A DNA stretch of 64,000 nucleotides from Dichetophora obliterata. Its lineage: Eukaryota > Arthropoda > Insecta > Diptera > Sciomyzidae. The number at the start of each line of letters is the position of its first letter. Positions within the stretch are counted from its first letter, which is position 1. This document shows, piece by piece, positions 46,022 through 57,760 of this stretch. Under the pieces are notes generated by a model. That model was given only the letters and a program-made list of their open reading frames with translations. It did no database searches and was not told where the DNA came from. The DNA lies in the NCBI GenBank assembly GCA_963920525.1, contig OY986439.1, forward strand, positions 45,854,982 to 45,918,981, written 5' to 3'. A program made the position numbers and the translations under genes.

Positions 46022-46180
46022 CATATATCTGTGGAGTTTTGACAAAACAACTTAAGTCTGTCTGAAATTCATAGACAAAACAACTTAAGTCTATATGAAT
46101 TTCGTATCAACTTAAAGGGTTTTGTCAATGAATTTCAGATCGACTTAAGTTGTTTTGTCAAAACTCGAGAGATATATATT
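46022..46180. mobile_element. Foldback element, about 160 bp, near-complete hairpin
   Basis: GAGTTTTGACAAAACAACTT on the left (46034) and its complement on the right (ending 46166) form a stem of about 39 bp with two or three mismatches. Weaker pairing (ATATATCT) extends outward. The centre contains an extra direct repeat of GACAAAACAACTTAAGTCT (46039 and 46074). Confidence 0.75.
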
Positions 46181-47772
46181 TTTTTTAGAAACTCCACTCA
46201 AAACTTGAACCAAATTTTTTCTGCATCCTTAGTTTTTTTCTGCACTGCAACATAACTTTTGACTTTGCCCGAGGATACTGTATTTCATTGCCAGCGTGAT
46301 TTTTTTAATCTGAAATCGAAAAATATACGACCAAATTTTTTTGTATCGTCATAGTCGGATTCATTATTCGCATCAAAATAGGACTCAGGGGCAGCAAAAT
46401 ATTCTTCTAGTAACGATAGATACCGCTGTCAACGTTGGTCAAACAGAAAGTCGACTTCGGTTGCAGGCATTGACTCTCGGGACGTGCATCGATTTTGTTC
46501 GTTTTCACAAACAGCAATATCGAATGACCGATTTTGGTGAAATTTGAACCCGAATATCTTCTAGAGCGTAACTGGTATTACAGGGAACTCCTGTTAGGTT
46601 ATTATTTATGCCTTAATTAAGAAGTTTTACTTCAAAAAATTTATTTCATAATGAAATAAGACCCAAATAAAAAAGGAAATATTTCTCAACTTTGATTAAA
46701 TAGTCCCCAAAAATTGAGACTTATTGCATATAGAGTAACACCTAAAAATATATGGACATTTTTTGGGGTCTATCTGGTAGTGCCAAATACCTAAGCCTTT
46801 TCAACAACACCAAATGCATTTCAATGCGAAATGAACTTATAAGAGCAGTTTGATGCAAATTTTTTCTTAAAAGCCCGATTTTTTATGTTGTATATTAACA
46901 TACTTTTAACAAATTTTTTTAAAATAAAAACGTTTTGGTGTTCATCAAACCAAATATATTTTTTTAACAAAAAGGCCCTTTTTTTAAAAAAAAATCAAAT
47001 TATGCAAAAATTATTTTAGGAGTAACTTCAACTTTTGAGACTAAAAACGGCAGAATCTAAAAGTTTATTCGGTCTGATAATCATATCCAAAAATTGCTGT
47101 AAAATATGATACACTCGGATGGTACGCGCTAAACAATCTACGTGATGTTATACATGTTCCTATTCAAAATAAATCGAACTTATACAAACCAATTAAGTTA
47201 AGTTAGATAAGTTAAGTCAATTAAAATGCTTGAGCATTTCTTCATACTTCAGCGTGCGTCAGTTAAACTCTCCGGTCGCTTTGCCTTTGACGATTTTTCG
47301 GAAATTGTTTTGCAAATTCTGCAGAATTTTCATTGGCCTACGTCAAAGCCAGAAAACGACCAACTAAAATCAAGCTACTCACATTTTGGCATACCTGAGC
47401 TAAATGGTTTTGTTTTAGGCTCAACCCGCAGCAACAACACAAACGGTGTAAGAACCATGTTAGCAATAAGTGAGGAAGACAATGCAAACAATATATACCA
47501 ACAAAACTAAAACAAAATCCCCACACATGCAATACAACAACTGCTCTAATAAAACTGCAACAACAACAGTCGAAAGCACGTGGATTGGCTTTGTTGTCGT
47601 CGTTGGTGTCCAACTCAATGTATGTTCTTATCAATAACCAAGCAACTGATAAACCGCTTCAACATCAGCCTGTGGCACCGAGGATTGATTTTTTTGTTGT
47701 ATTTTTATGTTTTTTTGTATTGATTCTCAATGAAAGAATTATCTTTAGGTTTTGAAGCAAACACCAAATTCG
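46181..47772. other. No gene supported; opa-type triplets near the right side
   Basis: 47226-47510 is an ATG-started ORF of 94 codons without a domain, in sequence that becomes rich in AACAAC triplets (47440-47570). Its position directly upstream of a promoter suggests conserved 5' flanking DNA and not a gene. Confidence 0.35.
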
Positions 47773-47811
47773 TATAAATAAAACTATGCGTACAACTTTC
47801 CGCATTAATCA
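47773..47811 (+). promoter_or_regulatory. Core promoter candidate, distal (TATA-like plus initiator)
   Basis: TATAAATA at 47773-47780 and TCAGTC at 47809-47814, with the expected start A at 47811. The spacing (38 bp) is several bases longer than usual for fly TATA promoters. It is supported by a plausible first exon with a good ATG and splice donor downstream. Confidence 0.45.
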
Positions 47812-48091
47812 GTCTGCGAGGCACACGCCAAATCTAAGGATCAGTTAATATTACACCTTTGGTGATCAGTTAAATTAAGTATAATACGTAAAAAGAAATC
47901 AATTTAAGGTGTTAATTTAAGCGCAAAAACGTGATAAGAGCAAAACATTGCATATCATTTGAAAGAAAACATATAATAGCGAAGTTTGTTTAGAAGTGAA
48001 TTTTTTTATTTCTATAAATAAACTTTGCAACAACGTCTTCAACAAAGTGCAAAAAATATGGATTTCCAGAAATTTTGCAAAACTGCGCAGA
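47811..48091 (+). CDS. Candidate first exon of the host gene (5' UTR plus 11 codons)
   Basis: About 250 bp of leader leads to ATG at 48058 in a reasonable context (AAATATGG). The exon encodes MDFQKFCKTAQ plus one base, then GTAAGT (48092-48097), a consensus donor. The exon leaves phase 1, exactly what the coding exon beginning at 60789 needs (TT GGT GGT TGC). Spliced together they give an N-terminus MDFQKFCKTAQ-IGGCTARATNN with no stop. The implied first intron of 12.7 kb is long but ordinary for regulated genes in large fly genomes. Other exons could exist in between. The link rests on phase and signals only. Confidence 0.45.
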
Positions 48092-49424
48092 GTAAGTTTT
48101 TTAAAAAGAAATTTTAAATTTTCAAAAAAAAAATCATAAGATTATCCTTAGAAATTGCTCAACGCTCTAAATTTATTAATTTTGTGATTGAGCAAATCTA
48201 ATTGTTGTGAAATTATATCCTTATTTAAATTAATAGTTTAATTTATTAATAAATTTACTGTGTATATATATAAATATTTAAATGTTATTAGAGTTTTCCA
48301 GCTAACATTTACATATTTAGAGCTTTTTAGAAATTTGTAGTATTATTTTTTATTTTTTTTTTTTAAACAAACTGTATATGCTGCTTATAATACAGTGCAC
48401 CTTTAAAGAAAACCTTTTTTTGTCATTTGCTAAAGCATACACTTACTTAACTTTAACTTACTTACAACTATCAAAGCCCGTGTGAAAGAGTCTCTAAAGT
48501 TTTTCTAAATAAGCAACATTAACAGTGTAAAAACTTTATTACTAATTCCAAGACAAAATTATAAACTTAACAATCAATTTACCATTAACCAGGCCAGATC
48601 AGCAATAAAAAAGGACCTCTTTTGTAATAATATTGGCGAGATATTTTTAAAAGAGCTTTCTGTACCATATCTTGATCAAGGCGCTACTTGCTAACTGATT
48701 CGCACTACTAAATGATTTTTATTGTACTTAAATGTTAAAATTCTATATAAATCGATTCGTGATTTCCAAAATCAACATCATTTTAGATTATATGGGAAAA
48801 ATAGTGGGACACTAGTGGGAAAAATAGTCCTTGACCCGAGAGAAACTCAAGTACTAACTCTTATCTTGATGTTTTTATAACTCTTGTGAGAACAGTTTCA
48901 AGGCTCAGTTTCGGACTTTTTAAGTTCAATATTAAGCTTATTTCCGTGACACTCACCCAAAAGTGAAAGTGACCATCACAGTTCAAAATTAAATAAAAAA
49001 TAGGCTTACAAGAAAACTGGCTATTCGCAGGTGATACTCCTCGATATGAATGATTATTCGAGTCATTTATACATTCTCAATCATTGGCTATCCAATGAAC
49101 TGGTTTTCAAAATTGAGTTTCGATATCAACGGAAACTTAACTTTTGCACCATAACTTCACTTCTTTCTATGGAAACAAGACAAAAGTATGTATTGCTTAC
49201 ATAATTATATAGACTATATATAAGTAAATCTTATATGTATATAATTTTTAAAAAGTAAAAAATTTCTTAAAAACCATAGAAAGTGATTTTCGAATTTCTT
49301 TTGAGTCCAACAAGAGTAAAAATGAAATAATTGTGGTAACGTGCTTCTTAAAATATCGACTTAATACTGCCAACAATTAGAACAACAAAAATGCATTAGA
49401 ATTCTTATTAACAAAGTTGATGCC

Positions 49425-49692
49425 ATCACGGAGAGAAATATTCAAGCTAACCAAGCAAGAAGGCTATCAGTTCTCACTCATGCATAAAACTTATAACTTA
49501 AAAATACAATTTTTAATTCAAGTAAATAAATTCTAAATTCAAATAAATAGAAACTAAATGTTAGCAACAAATACTCATTATAAGAATTTTTTCTAATTAA
49601 CAGTTTAAAAAGCTTGATTCAAGTAAATTTGGGGTATTTTAGAATCAAGCAAAAGAGTTTCTCGATACAAGAAAATTATTTTTCTCCGTGAT
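49425..49692. mobile_element. Short TIR element, 268 bp
   Basis: The ends read ATCACGGAGAGAAATA and, reverse-complemented, ATCACGGAGAAAAATA (one mismatch). No safe target duplication. An interior TTGATTCAAGTAAAT / TTTAGAATCAAGC pair adds to the palindromic character. Confidence 0.5.
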
Positions 49693-52356
49693 CATGTGAA
49701 GCTTTTGTTTGAAACCAAATTTTTATGTGTTTGTCTTGAAAATAGTGAAGTTATGTCACTTAAATTAAAATTGCGCTGATGTTGATATATCATTTTTAAA
49801 CCTCTTAGCTTTTGATTGAACAAGTACAGAAACAAACCGTCAGTCTTGATTTTTGGCCTCTATCACATATTCGAAAGTGACTTAACTGGGCGAGTGAAAG
49901 GACCTGGGTACCTTTCCTTGTTAGTAGTTCTAGCTGTTACTAGCATATTTTTCAAAAGTATTCAACAAGTTTTTGAGTTTTTAATAAAACTTCATAAAAT
50001 AGTATCATTATCCAAAGCAGCAGTCGACCTTCCATCATCCACTTCATTATTAGTGCAATTTTCAGCATTTTCCGCTTGATTACCATCAAATGTGGGCGAT
50101 CCCCACTTCAAAAATAATAAATTAAATTTTGCTCAACAAATAGAGCCCTTTCAAAGTGAAAGCAATTTCTTATCACAAACAGACAATTACGATTAATTGC
50201 CATGAACCGCTCATCAAAAAAGAAAAAAAACCGAATATAAATAATAATCAAAATATTTATTGACAAAGCACTCACTTCAAGTACGAGTATCAGAACACCG
50301 GTCAACTGACCTAGACAACAATAAAATATCTTTTGCCGAACTAAAATGCCTACAATTACGATACAACAAAAACTGAATCATATGCGACGCGCACAGCTAC
50401 ATTTAGCGTCAGACTAACACGTCACCGTCATGCCAGACATAAAAGCAACACCCACCCGGCTAATAGCCAACCATAAACAATAACCATATAAAGTCATATA
50501 TAAAACACTTTTCACATCATTCTCAGTGAAGTCGCCAACTTGGACAACAGTCATCAAATTTATCCAAAAATAAGTAATCTCCATTAATTGTAGTCTCCCA
50601 ACTATCCCCAACTGAGGCAACAACAATTTTATTCAAGAGATTGCCGAAATTAGTAAAATTCTCCCTACAAACTTTGTTGTATAAATGAGTAGATGAGTGA
50701 ATGGATGAATGAATCAAAAATGAATGCTTGGCACAAACACTCAATAGTTAGAATCAAACACTTCCTCTACGCTTCCAACTGCCCCCATTTTCTCACAACA
50801 CGCATCATAGCACTACGCGTGTGACTAACTCAAAAATTCTTGTGAAATTCATCGGAAAGTTTAAAAAAATTTTTTTTCGGTGATAGAAGAAAACGATAGT
50901 CTAAATAAAAAAGTAAATATTGGGCGCCAATTTAAATTTTTCTGTATCAAGCTGTTGTCTTTTTTTATACATAATATGTACATGACGACTATTGAACTTT
51001 CGCGCCTTCATTCATTCATTCATACATTGAGCTTCTTATGGAGCATTTGTGCGGCTAGACAGCTGTTCGTGGCGCTTATCGGTGCTCGAAGCTTTTGCTT
51101 TGGAGACTGTGCCAAACATATTACGTCACTATCAGTTGAAATAGTAATGAGCGAAAGCTTTTGCCAAAGTCAACGAACCTACTTTTTGTTGTCTTGTTTT
51201 TGTTATCGTTTTACACACGTTTGGAGTTGATTGTGAAATTGCTTTACATTTGTTGTTGTTGTATAAGCTTTTTGCTGTTCGATTTCTGGGTCAATTAAAT
51301 GTTGGCAGTCAATGAAGTTGAAGTCAAAACAAGTTTTATACAGTTGCACCTTACCTTGCTCAATATATTTGTATCATGAACTGATTATTTTTTTAAGTTT
51401 TTACGGCGGTTGTTTTGAAACGCCTTTGCATATGCTTCGGTTTTGGTTATTTGAAACTGAGCCAACTTTTTCAATATCAGGTCAAGAGTAGGTAGGTATG
51501 TGTTGGTGGAATGGTAAAAACCTTTGTACTTGTATGTATATTTTTATTCATGTAAAACTTAAATAGTTTTGACTTGGTTCTTTACAGAGTCTGACAGTTG
51601 TCAGTTGACAGAGTCTTGGTTCTTGGACTAATACAGAGTCTGACAGTTGCGACAATTTGCGAAAATTCTTTAAAACACAATTTTGAAAAGAAAACTTTTC
51701 AAATTTAGGCCAAAGTAATCTCTCTACAAAATTTATCATTGTTTTGAAAATCAATGGAACCAAATATATTTAAAAAACAAATACTGATTTTTAGAATTCC
51801 TGGCTTCATCGATCCATTTTTCATTCATCCATTCATCGTGTCCTTAAATTGAGACATTTTTCATATATTCATGTCTTCAAGGCATATTGCAGTTATATAG
51901 TATATAAATTATAAATTTCAATTATATCATAAAGGTCTTTTCATCTTTTCATTCTACTTTGTTTTTTACAATTTATTTGAACTAGTTGCAGAAACTGCAT
52001 TTTTCAATTTACATGGCGTACCGTCTTGTTGAAACCAGTAACTGTCCAGACCTTTTTCACAAATTTGTGGGCAGACATAATGAGCCAACGCATTGTTTTG
52101 GTGTGAAGCGTTTTGTCATCGTTCACACTATTTTATTAGAAACTAGTATAAAAGCCTGTCTTACGACAGGTCCTTCGCACTTTTCCTTTTTGAAGCCATT
52201 AGCCAAAAGAACTTTTTTTCTCTTTTTAAAGCTTGATTTTTTAGTCAATTGATTTTTGAAAAATACAAATATACCACTTTAAATAACACTTTACGTAGAA
52301 GCAGTCTTGAAAAGGTAAATGCATAAAAGAGTACTATTGCAAAAACATATTTTCTG

Positions 52357-52562
52357 TGCATACTTTCAGGCTGAACATTTTTGAGAACAGTATGTCTTGT
52401 AGAAGTACTTTACTGTCAAAAAAAATTTACAGTTTGAGAAATGCTGTGTGCGGAGCACCATGCTTGCCTTTTATGTTTTAAGATCTGCATATTTTCAGGC
52501 TGAACAGTTTGAGAGATATTGGATACGGAACAGCAGCATACTTGCCTGTTATATATTAAGAA
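52357..52562. repeat. Imperfect direct duplication with TTTCAGGCTGAACA
   Basis: GCATACTTTCAGGCTGAACA (52359) and GCATATTTTCAGGCTGAACA (52488) each precede TTTGAGA and CATGCTTGCCTTTTAT / CATACTTGCCTGTTAT. The second copy lacks about 50 bp of the first. Confidence 0.6.
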
Positions 52563-52975
52563 TATAGCTAATTATGTGCTAAATTGTTTTTCAAATTCAA
52601 TTTTTTTTTTCAATTTTCAAATTGAAGAAACGTTAACACTTTAAACATGCTTTTTCAGTTGACCCCAAAATAGCCCCAAGTGTTTTTACTCAAAATATTT
52701 CTTTTTTTTTTGCATATTTTGTACACATACATATATATTTTCGCATGCCGGTAGCCCCAGGCTGCTAGTGCTTTTCGATTTATTGTAAATTAACTTTACA
52801 ATAAATACTTAATAAAAAAAAAACAATATTTTCGTGGTAACGTATTCTATGAGTAGCGATTTTTTAATAAATTTCATTGAATAGACCTATATTATTTCTC
52901 CGTCTCAATTTATTTTAAAATACAAAAATAGTACAGAACCAGATAATTTTCGTACGAAAAATATTACCATAACTA

Positions 52976-53564
52976 CACGGTTAAAAAATCTTGGACTAAA
53001 TTTTAGTCCCACTAAAATATTACTGCATTTTTTTAAAGCCTGGCGGTTTAAAATTTAAACTTTGCAAATACAAACTCATATTCAAAACTCTTTTGTACTA
53101 GAATTAAAACAAAAAGAAATATTACAGCACCCATTCAAGAGTTTTGGTTTAAATGTTAGCCTTTTTGGTTTAACTTTAAGTACAATTCTGTATTACTTTT
53201 TGTTTGTAATACCATTTTTACTAAATTCTAGCATGTTTGGGAACAAAATTTGGACTAAGCCCCGTAAAAATTTAGCCTGGCAATACTACGACTCAATATT
53301 AGGCAACTCGGTTCATATGTTTTTTCATCGCGCTTGCTAAGTATAGGCCAATAGCACTATGGTTAGAGTAGTGAATGTCGCGATGATTGCTATTTTTTAT
53401 TTTTTATTTATATTTTTATCCTAGCCTGTACTAAATTTTAAGCCAAAGCTGTATTAAAAGCATATTTTAGTATTTTGCAAATGCAAGATTTGAAACCAAA
53501 GCTGGTATGAACTTATATGTAGTACAAAAAAAATTTACATTTTAGCACAAGCCTTCTAACCGTG
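52976..53564 (+). mobile_element. TIR element with tRNA-like remnant, copy 2
   Basis: The ends are CACGGTTAAAAAATCTTGG (left) and, in reverse complement, CACGGTTAGAAGGC (right). It is collinear with the minus strand of 41157-41596. At 53350-53362 AATAGCACTATGGTTAGAG corresponds to the A box (AATAGCTCAGTGGTTAACG) of copy 1, but the B box part is missing and several T runs follow directly. A segment of about 130 bp (about 53110-53290) is present only here. Confidence 0.65.
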
Positions 53565-53637
53565 CATATAAAAATATTCTCGAATACAAAAACTTAAAAG
53601 TTTTCATTTTGAGATTCCAAAATAGTTTTAATTAAAT

Positions 53638-54129
53638 GACCTGAATTTTTGAGATTTTAAAAATCCTAAAGTCAAACAGCGGCCGAACAAGGCCTAATTT
53701 TAAATATTTTTCTCGGCCGTGCAAAGGTACTTTGTACAACTTTTTGACTAAATAGTGGCCGTTCAAGGGTCGTACATCGGTCGAACAGTGATTATTCTAC
53801 AATGAATATGAGATGTTTTTATTTTAACTTACTGCATGCGCAAAAAACTCTTTTTCGTTACACGCAAATGGCGATACTATCAGCATCACCGTGTGAGACT
53901 TGCTTTTTTTGTTGCGCATACGCTTTCTGTTGACTAATAGCTTGGAAAAATTGGTGAGACATAACGGTCGTACAGTGGCTGTATAACTTTATTAAGGCCC
54001 TGTACGTCCGTTGATCGACCCAACTTTTTGCCACTAGACTTTTCCGATTATTTTTAGGGCATGATCTGCCCTTGTACGACCGAGCGGTCAATGTTTGTCC
54101 GCTATTCGTCCGCTAATATTTTTAATCGG
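53638..54129 (+). repeat. CCCGAG-ended repeat family, copy 3
   Basis: Family phrases in order: GTCAAACAGCGGCCGAACAA, CGGCCGTGCAAAGG, GTGGCCGTTCAAGGG, CAGTGATTATTCTACAATGA, then on the far side GGCCCTGTACG, CCTTGTACGACCGAG, GTCCGCTAATATTTTTAATCGG. The second half is roughly the inverted complement of the first, so the element is palindromic overall. The left end is degraded. Confidence 0.65.
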
Positions 54130-54672
54130 CATGCCCTACGTTTCGTCTTTAGGCCGCTGTTTCGATAAAAAATAATATGTGTAGGGTAGACGCATGGCAT
54201 CACTTTCTATAACTTCAAACTTCTCAAGTCTTAAAAGAATTTCTTTCAAAATAACAACATTCACAAAAAATGCTAAAAAGGTCCTAAAAGTAGTTACAAT
54301 TTAGTTAGAAATTATTTTTAGGCATTTTTTTAGCTACAATGGGTGGCGCACAATGGTTTGATACAATAGAGACTCACTTCTAGCACATGGGAGTAAAATT
54401 TTGCTTTGCAAAAGTTGCAAGACATACGATAAATAATAATAAGTTTTGAACGTAAATTGCAAATATATGAAAATAGATTCCTTTTCTGACAACTTGACCA
54501 TATCAATCATTGCATTAACCCATTTCGGTCAGCTTATATAAATAATGTCGTTTAAAAATATAGGAATTTTCTGTATCAGAATATAGTAGTCTTCAAAATG
54601 GAATAATATGTAAGATATTGCAAAATATGTATTTTTTAAAGCCTGTAACTTTCTTATCATCTTCTGTTTATA

Positions 54673-55311
54673 AAAAATTTCTTATATCGGTTATTCCATG
54701 TCAAAACGCCCAAGATTTTGACGTATCTGACTTTTCTGACGTATTCTGTATTTGAAAATATTGTAACTCTCTAGTTCTATTGTTCTCCTGAAAAGTATTA
54801 TATCAGCGTACTTTTTTTATTTAAAATTTAGTTTTTAAGATATACACTGTGAAAAATATCAAAATATCTTAAAAAATGCAATTAGTGCATGTACTAAAAT
54901 AGCTGAAACTTTGAAATCATAAGCTGTGTAGAAAAAATGCTGATATATTTTAAAGACCTTGAATAGGTCTTTTTGGTGGTATAATTTGTATATTAAAAAT
55001 TTCTTATGTCGGTTATTCCATGTCAAAACGCCCAAGTTTCTGACGTATCTGACTTTTCTGACGTATTCTGTATTTGAAAATATTGTAACTCTCTAGGTCT
55101 ATTGTTCTCCTGAAAAGTATTATATCAGCGTACTTTTTTTATTTAAAATTTAGTTTTTAAGATATACACTGTGAAAAATATCAAAATATCTTAAAAAATG
55201 CAATTAGTGCATGTACTAAAATAGCTGTAACTTTGAAATCATAAGCTGTATAGAAAAAAATACTGATATATTTTAAAGACCTTGAATGGGTCTTTTTGGT
55301 GGTATAATTTT
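54673..55311. repeat. Tandem duplication, two 322-bp units, highly similar
   Basis: Unit 1 (54673-54994) and unit 2 (54995-55311) begin AAAAATTTCTTAT and match almost base for base. I count only about ten differences (for example TATATCGG/TATGTCGG, CAAGATTTT/CAAGTTTCT). Phrases include GGTTATTCCATGTC and GACGTATCTGACTTTTC. No coding frame. The low divergence means a recent duplication. Confidence 0.9.
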
Positions 55312-55671
55312 TTTGTAGCATTTTTATAAAAATTTCTTTTTTTTAACATGAAATTTTCTGTCACATTTTTCATATGTCTTCCCAACCAATTTTTTATTTT
55401 TTTAATATAGTGTTGAGTAAAGCCATCAATTTTAAAAGTTAGCACACAATTTGAGGTTGGGATTTCAACTATGGCTATTTTTAACGAATTTTTTACAAAC
55501 TCCATTCGGTTTATAAAAAAGTAAATAATATGGAGAATAAAAATCAAATAAGGTTGAAATATTCATATTATGCTAAATTTAAATTTCTAAGTCAATATTC
55601 TTAAAAATTCTGAAAAAACAATTTATATGTTTTGATATAAAAATTTCAAAAATTTCATATTAAAAACTCTA

Positions 55672-56100
55672 AGGCTCAAACATAATAGGCTCGAGCTGGC
55701 TGCAGCTAATATCAAAAATCAACGAAAAGCTAGCTCAAGTTCTGCCAAATACTCAATTTGACCAAAATGACTTGAGCAAGCTCGTCCTTAAGTCATTGAA
55801 TAAATTCTCCAATTTGTATATCAATTCGTTTTGTTTGGTTTGTTCTGTTGAATTTGTGATAACAGGAATGAATCGTGAAAATAAGTTAATGTTAATTTCA
55901 TTTAAATTCGTTTGAAAGAAAAAACAGCTGATTCCTAACGGAACATTCGATTTGAATCGCTTTGGCTGCAGCCAGATCAAGTTAACGAAACTTGACGAAC
56001 AGCTGTCTTGAGCAATTATGGGTTGTACGCATAATTTCTATGTATTCGTATAAAATTTGACATTTGCTGCAGCCAGCTCGAGCTTATTATGTTTGGGCCT
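55672..56100. mobile_element. MITE, 429 bp, 3-bp target duplication CTA
   Basis: The ends read AGGCTCAAACATAATAGGC and, in reverse complement, AGGCCCAAACATAATAAGC, continuing TCGAGCTGGCTGCAGC: 35 bp with two mismatches. CTA flanks both ends (55669-55671 and 56101-56103). A 3-bp target fits PIF/Harbinger-type elements. No transposase. Confidence 0.8.
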
Positions 56101-57045
56101 CTAACGATGATTGAAATCGGCAATACGTTGTAAGGATGTGACCAGATTAGTAAGTAATGTCAAAAAATAATAGTCAAATCAGAATAATAATATTTTTTTT
56201 ACATTTTTGCATACAACGCCTTAAATTAAGGTCAAGAACACATAGTATAAAAAAACTAACTTTATTAGTGTTGCTCTGTGTAATCTTCGAATTTCATAAC
56301 AGAGCATATTTTTTTTTAATAAAGAATTTTAAAAAATAATTAAATTTTTAATAAAAATTTAATTCGGTTGTAATCAATCAGAAAACTGCTGGACTCCTGA
56401 ATTTCTCTCTGCAAAACATCACAATCTCATAGCTTTTCAAATCAGTTGCATCAATATTTGCTCAATATTTCTCGCATTTTTAACGAAAGTTTAAGATGGT
56501 TTAAATGGTTAAGGCAAATAGTTTATTTTAATTTTTTTTCCATGCTCCATAAACAGTAATAAGGGCACACAAATATTTGAAAATCAGGTGCGCACTTTTT
56601 TATAGATCAAAAGGCCTATTTTTACAAACATCTCCTTTAATAAATATTTGATCTCAAACCACTTCCTTCATTTATTTCATTTTTAAAAATATATTGAATG
56701 GACCACCAATGCTGCTGCTATATTCTTTCGTAAAAATATTTAAAATATTTATGTTATTTTTATTTACCTATGACCTTCCGTTTTTAGGGGTTGTAACCGA
56801 TATCGTCAGAGACTACTTTTATTGGTTTACAACCAAAAATAAAGACAAAAAAGAATGGGAAAAAAATAAGATAGAGTGAATAATCGCAGCAAACCAAAAT
56901 AGCCAAAATTTATACAAAATATTATATACAACCCACACAATTTGAGCGTATAGTGTGGGCGCCCCACTGAGTTTTCTCTGCAACCAGCCTACAGGTTAGC
57001 AAATTTTCACTCAATTTTATTTTAGCTGATTGAGCAGACGATTTT

Positions 57046-57053
57046 TGACGTCA
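57046..57053. promoter_or_regulatory. CRE-type site TGACGTCA
   Basis: A perfect palindromic CREB/ATF-type octamer about 350 bp upstream of the proximal initiator. A single octamer can arise by chance. The position in promoter-proximal, less AT-rich DNA makes it of some interest. Confidence 0.35.
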
Positions 57054-57403
57054 CCAATACTTGTAGTAGACAATCGTTTACTCTTTAGTTGCTCATGCTT
57101 GGAAGGCACAACTTCCATAATGTTCAGAACCATGTAACTTGAGTTAAACTCAGGCATTGTTGCTGTTTTGGGGAATTTTTTTTTTATTATTATTTAACAC
57201 AACGCTGGATTTCTTGAGATGTTCATGACGACAATGATGGTGTTGCTGTTGCTAGTGTTGTTGTTGTCATTGTTGTAGATACTGCTGCTTTAGTTGGTTG
57301 ATGAGTAATCTTTTGCTGTGCGTTTTCATGAATGTTGCATCTGTGTGAGTTTGGAATTTACTTAGTCGCACTCAATTACACTGGAACCAGTGTGTGGTCG
57401 TTC

Positions 57404-57760
57404 AGTCTGCCGGTTTGCCATACAACTGGCTAAGTTAAAGACCGACTGTGTATCACAACAATTTGTCAGTTTATCAAAAGACTGCATAAAGCAAGCAACG
57501 AATACAACAAGTGAACGATTTAAATTCAAACGAACACTACATTTTAAAACGAAAGAGTTATAATAATAGTATTAGCAAAAGTTGTAAGAAATATTTTTAA
57601 ATAATTAATAAAAAAGCTTTATTGAGTTAAATAAATTAATGAAATTAATTTCAAACGTGTGTTAAAATATAAAAATAGTTGTGCATAGTTTGATGTAAAG
57701 AAGTAATACTCGGAAAAGGGAGTAGTTTGCAAAAAAAAATCAACAGTTTCATTATTAAGG
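57404..57760 (+). promoter_or_regulatory. Proximal promoter (initiator) and candidate non-coding first exon
   Basis: TTCAGTCTGC at 57401-57410 is an arthropod initiator (start A at 57404), and the distal promoter shares the identical core TCAGTCTG. The following 357 bp end in AAGG|GTATGT (donor at 57761). The leader contains short upstream ORFs (ATG at 57639). In the phase needed for the 60789 exon there is a stop and no ATG after it. Used with this exon, translation would start inside exon 2 at ATG 60997, or another exon must intervene. This gives a testable alternative-promoter model. Confidence 0.45.

Larger units (their letters stand above)
48092..57045. other. Presumed first intron or upstream region, loaded with small repeats
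   Basis: No coding exon was recognised. Besides the separately listed elements it has a few CATT tetranucleotide runs (51009-51028, 51813-51838). A TACAGAGTCTGACAGTTG duplication lies at 51585 and 51632. ORFs at 49816-50079 and 50880-51230 lack domains. Confidence 0.4.

Noticed and set aside
47226..47510. 94-codon ORF upstream of the distal promoter
   Set aside because: No domain, ends in opa-type triplets, and no splice or promoter evidence of its own.
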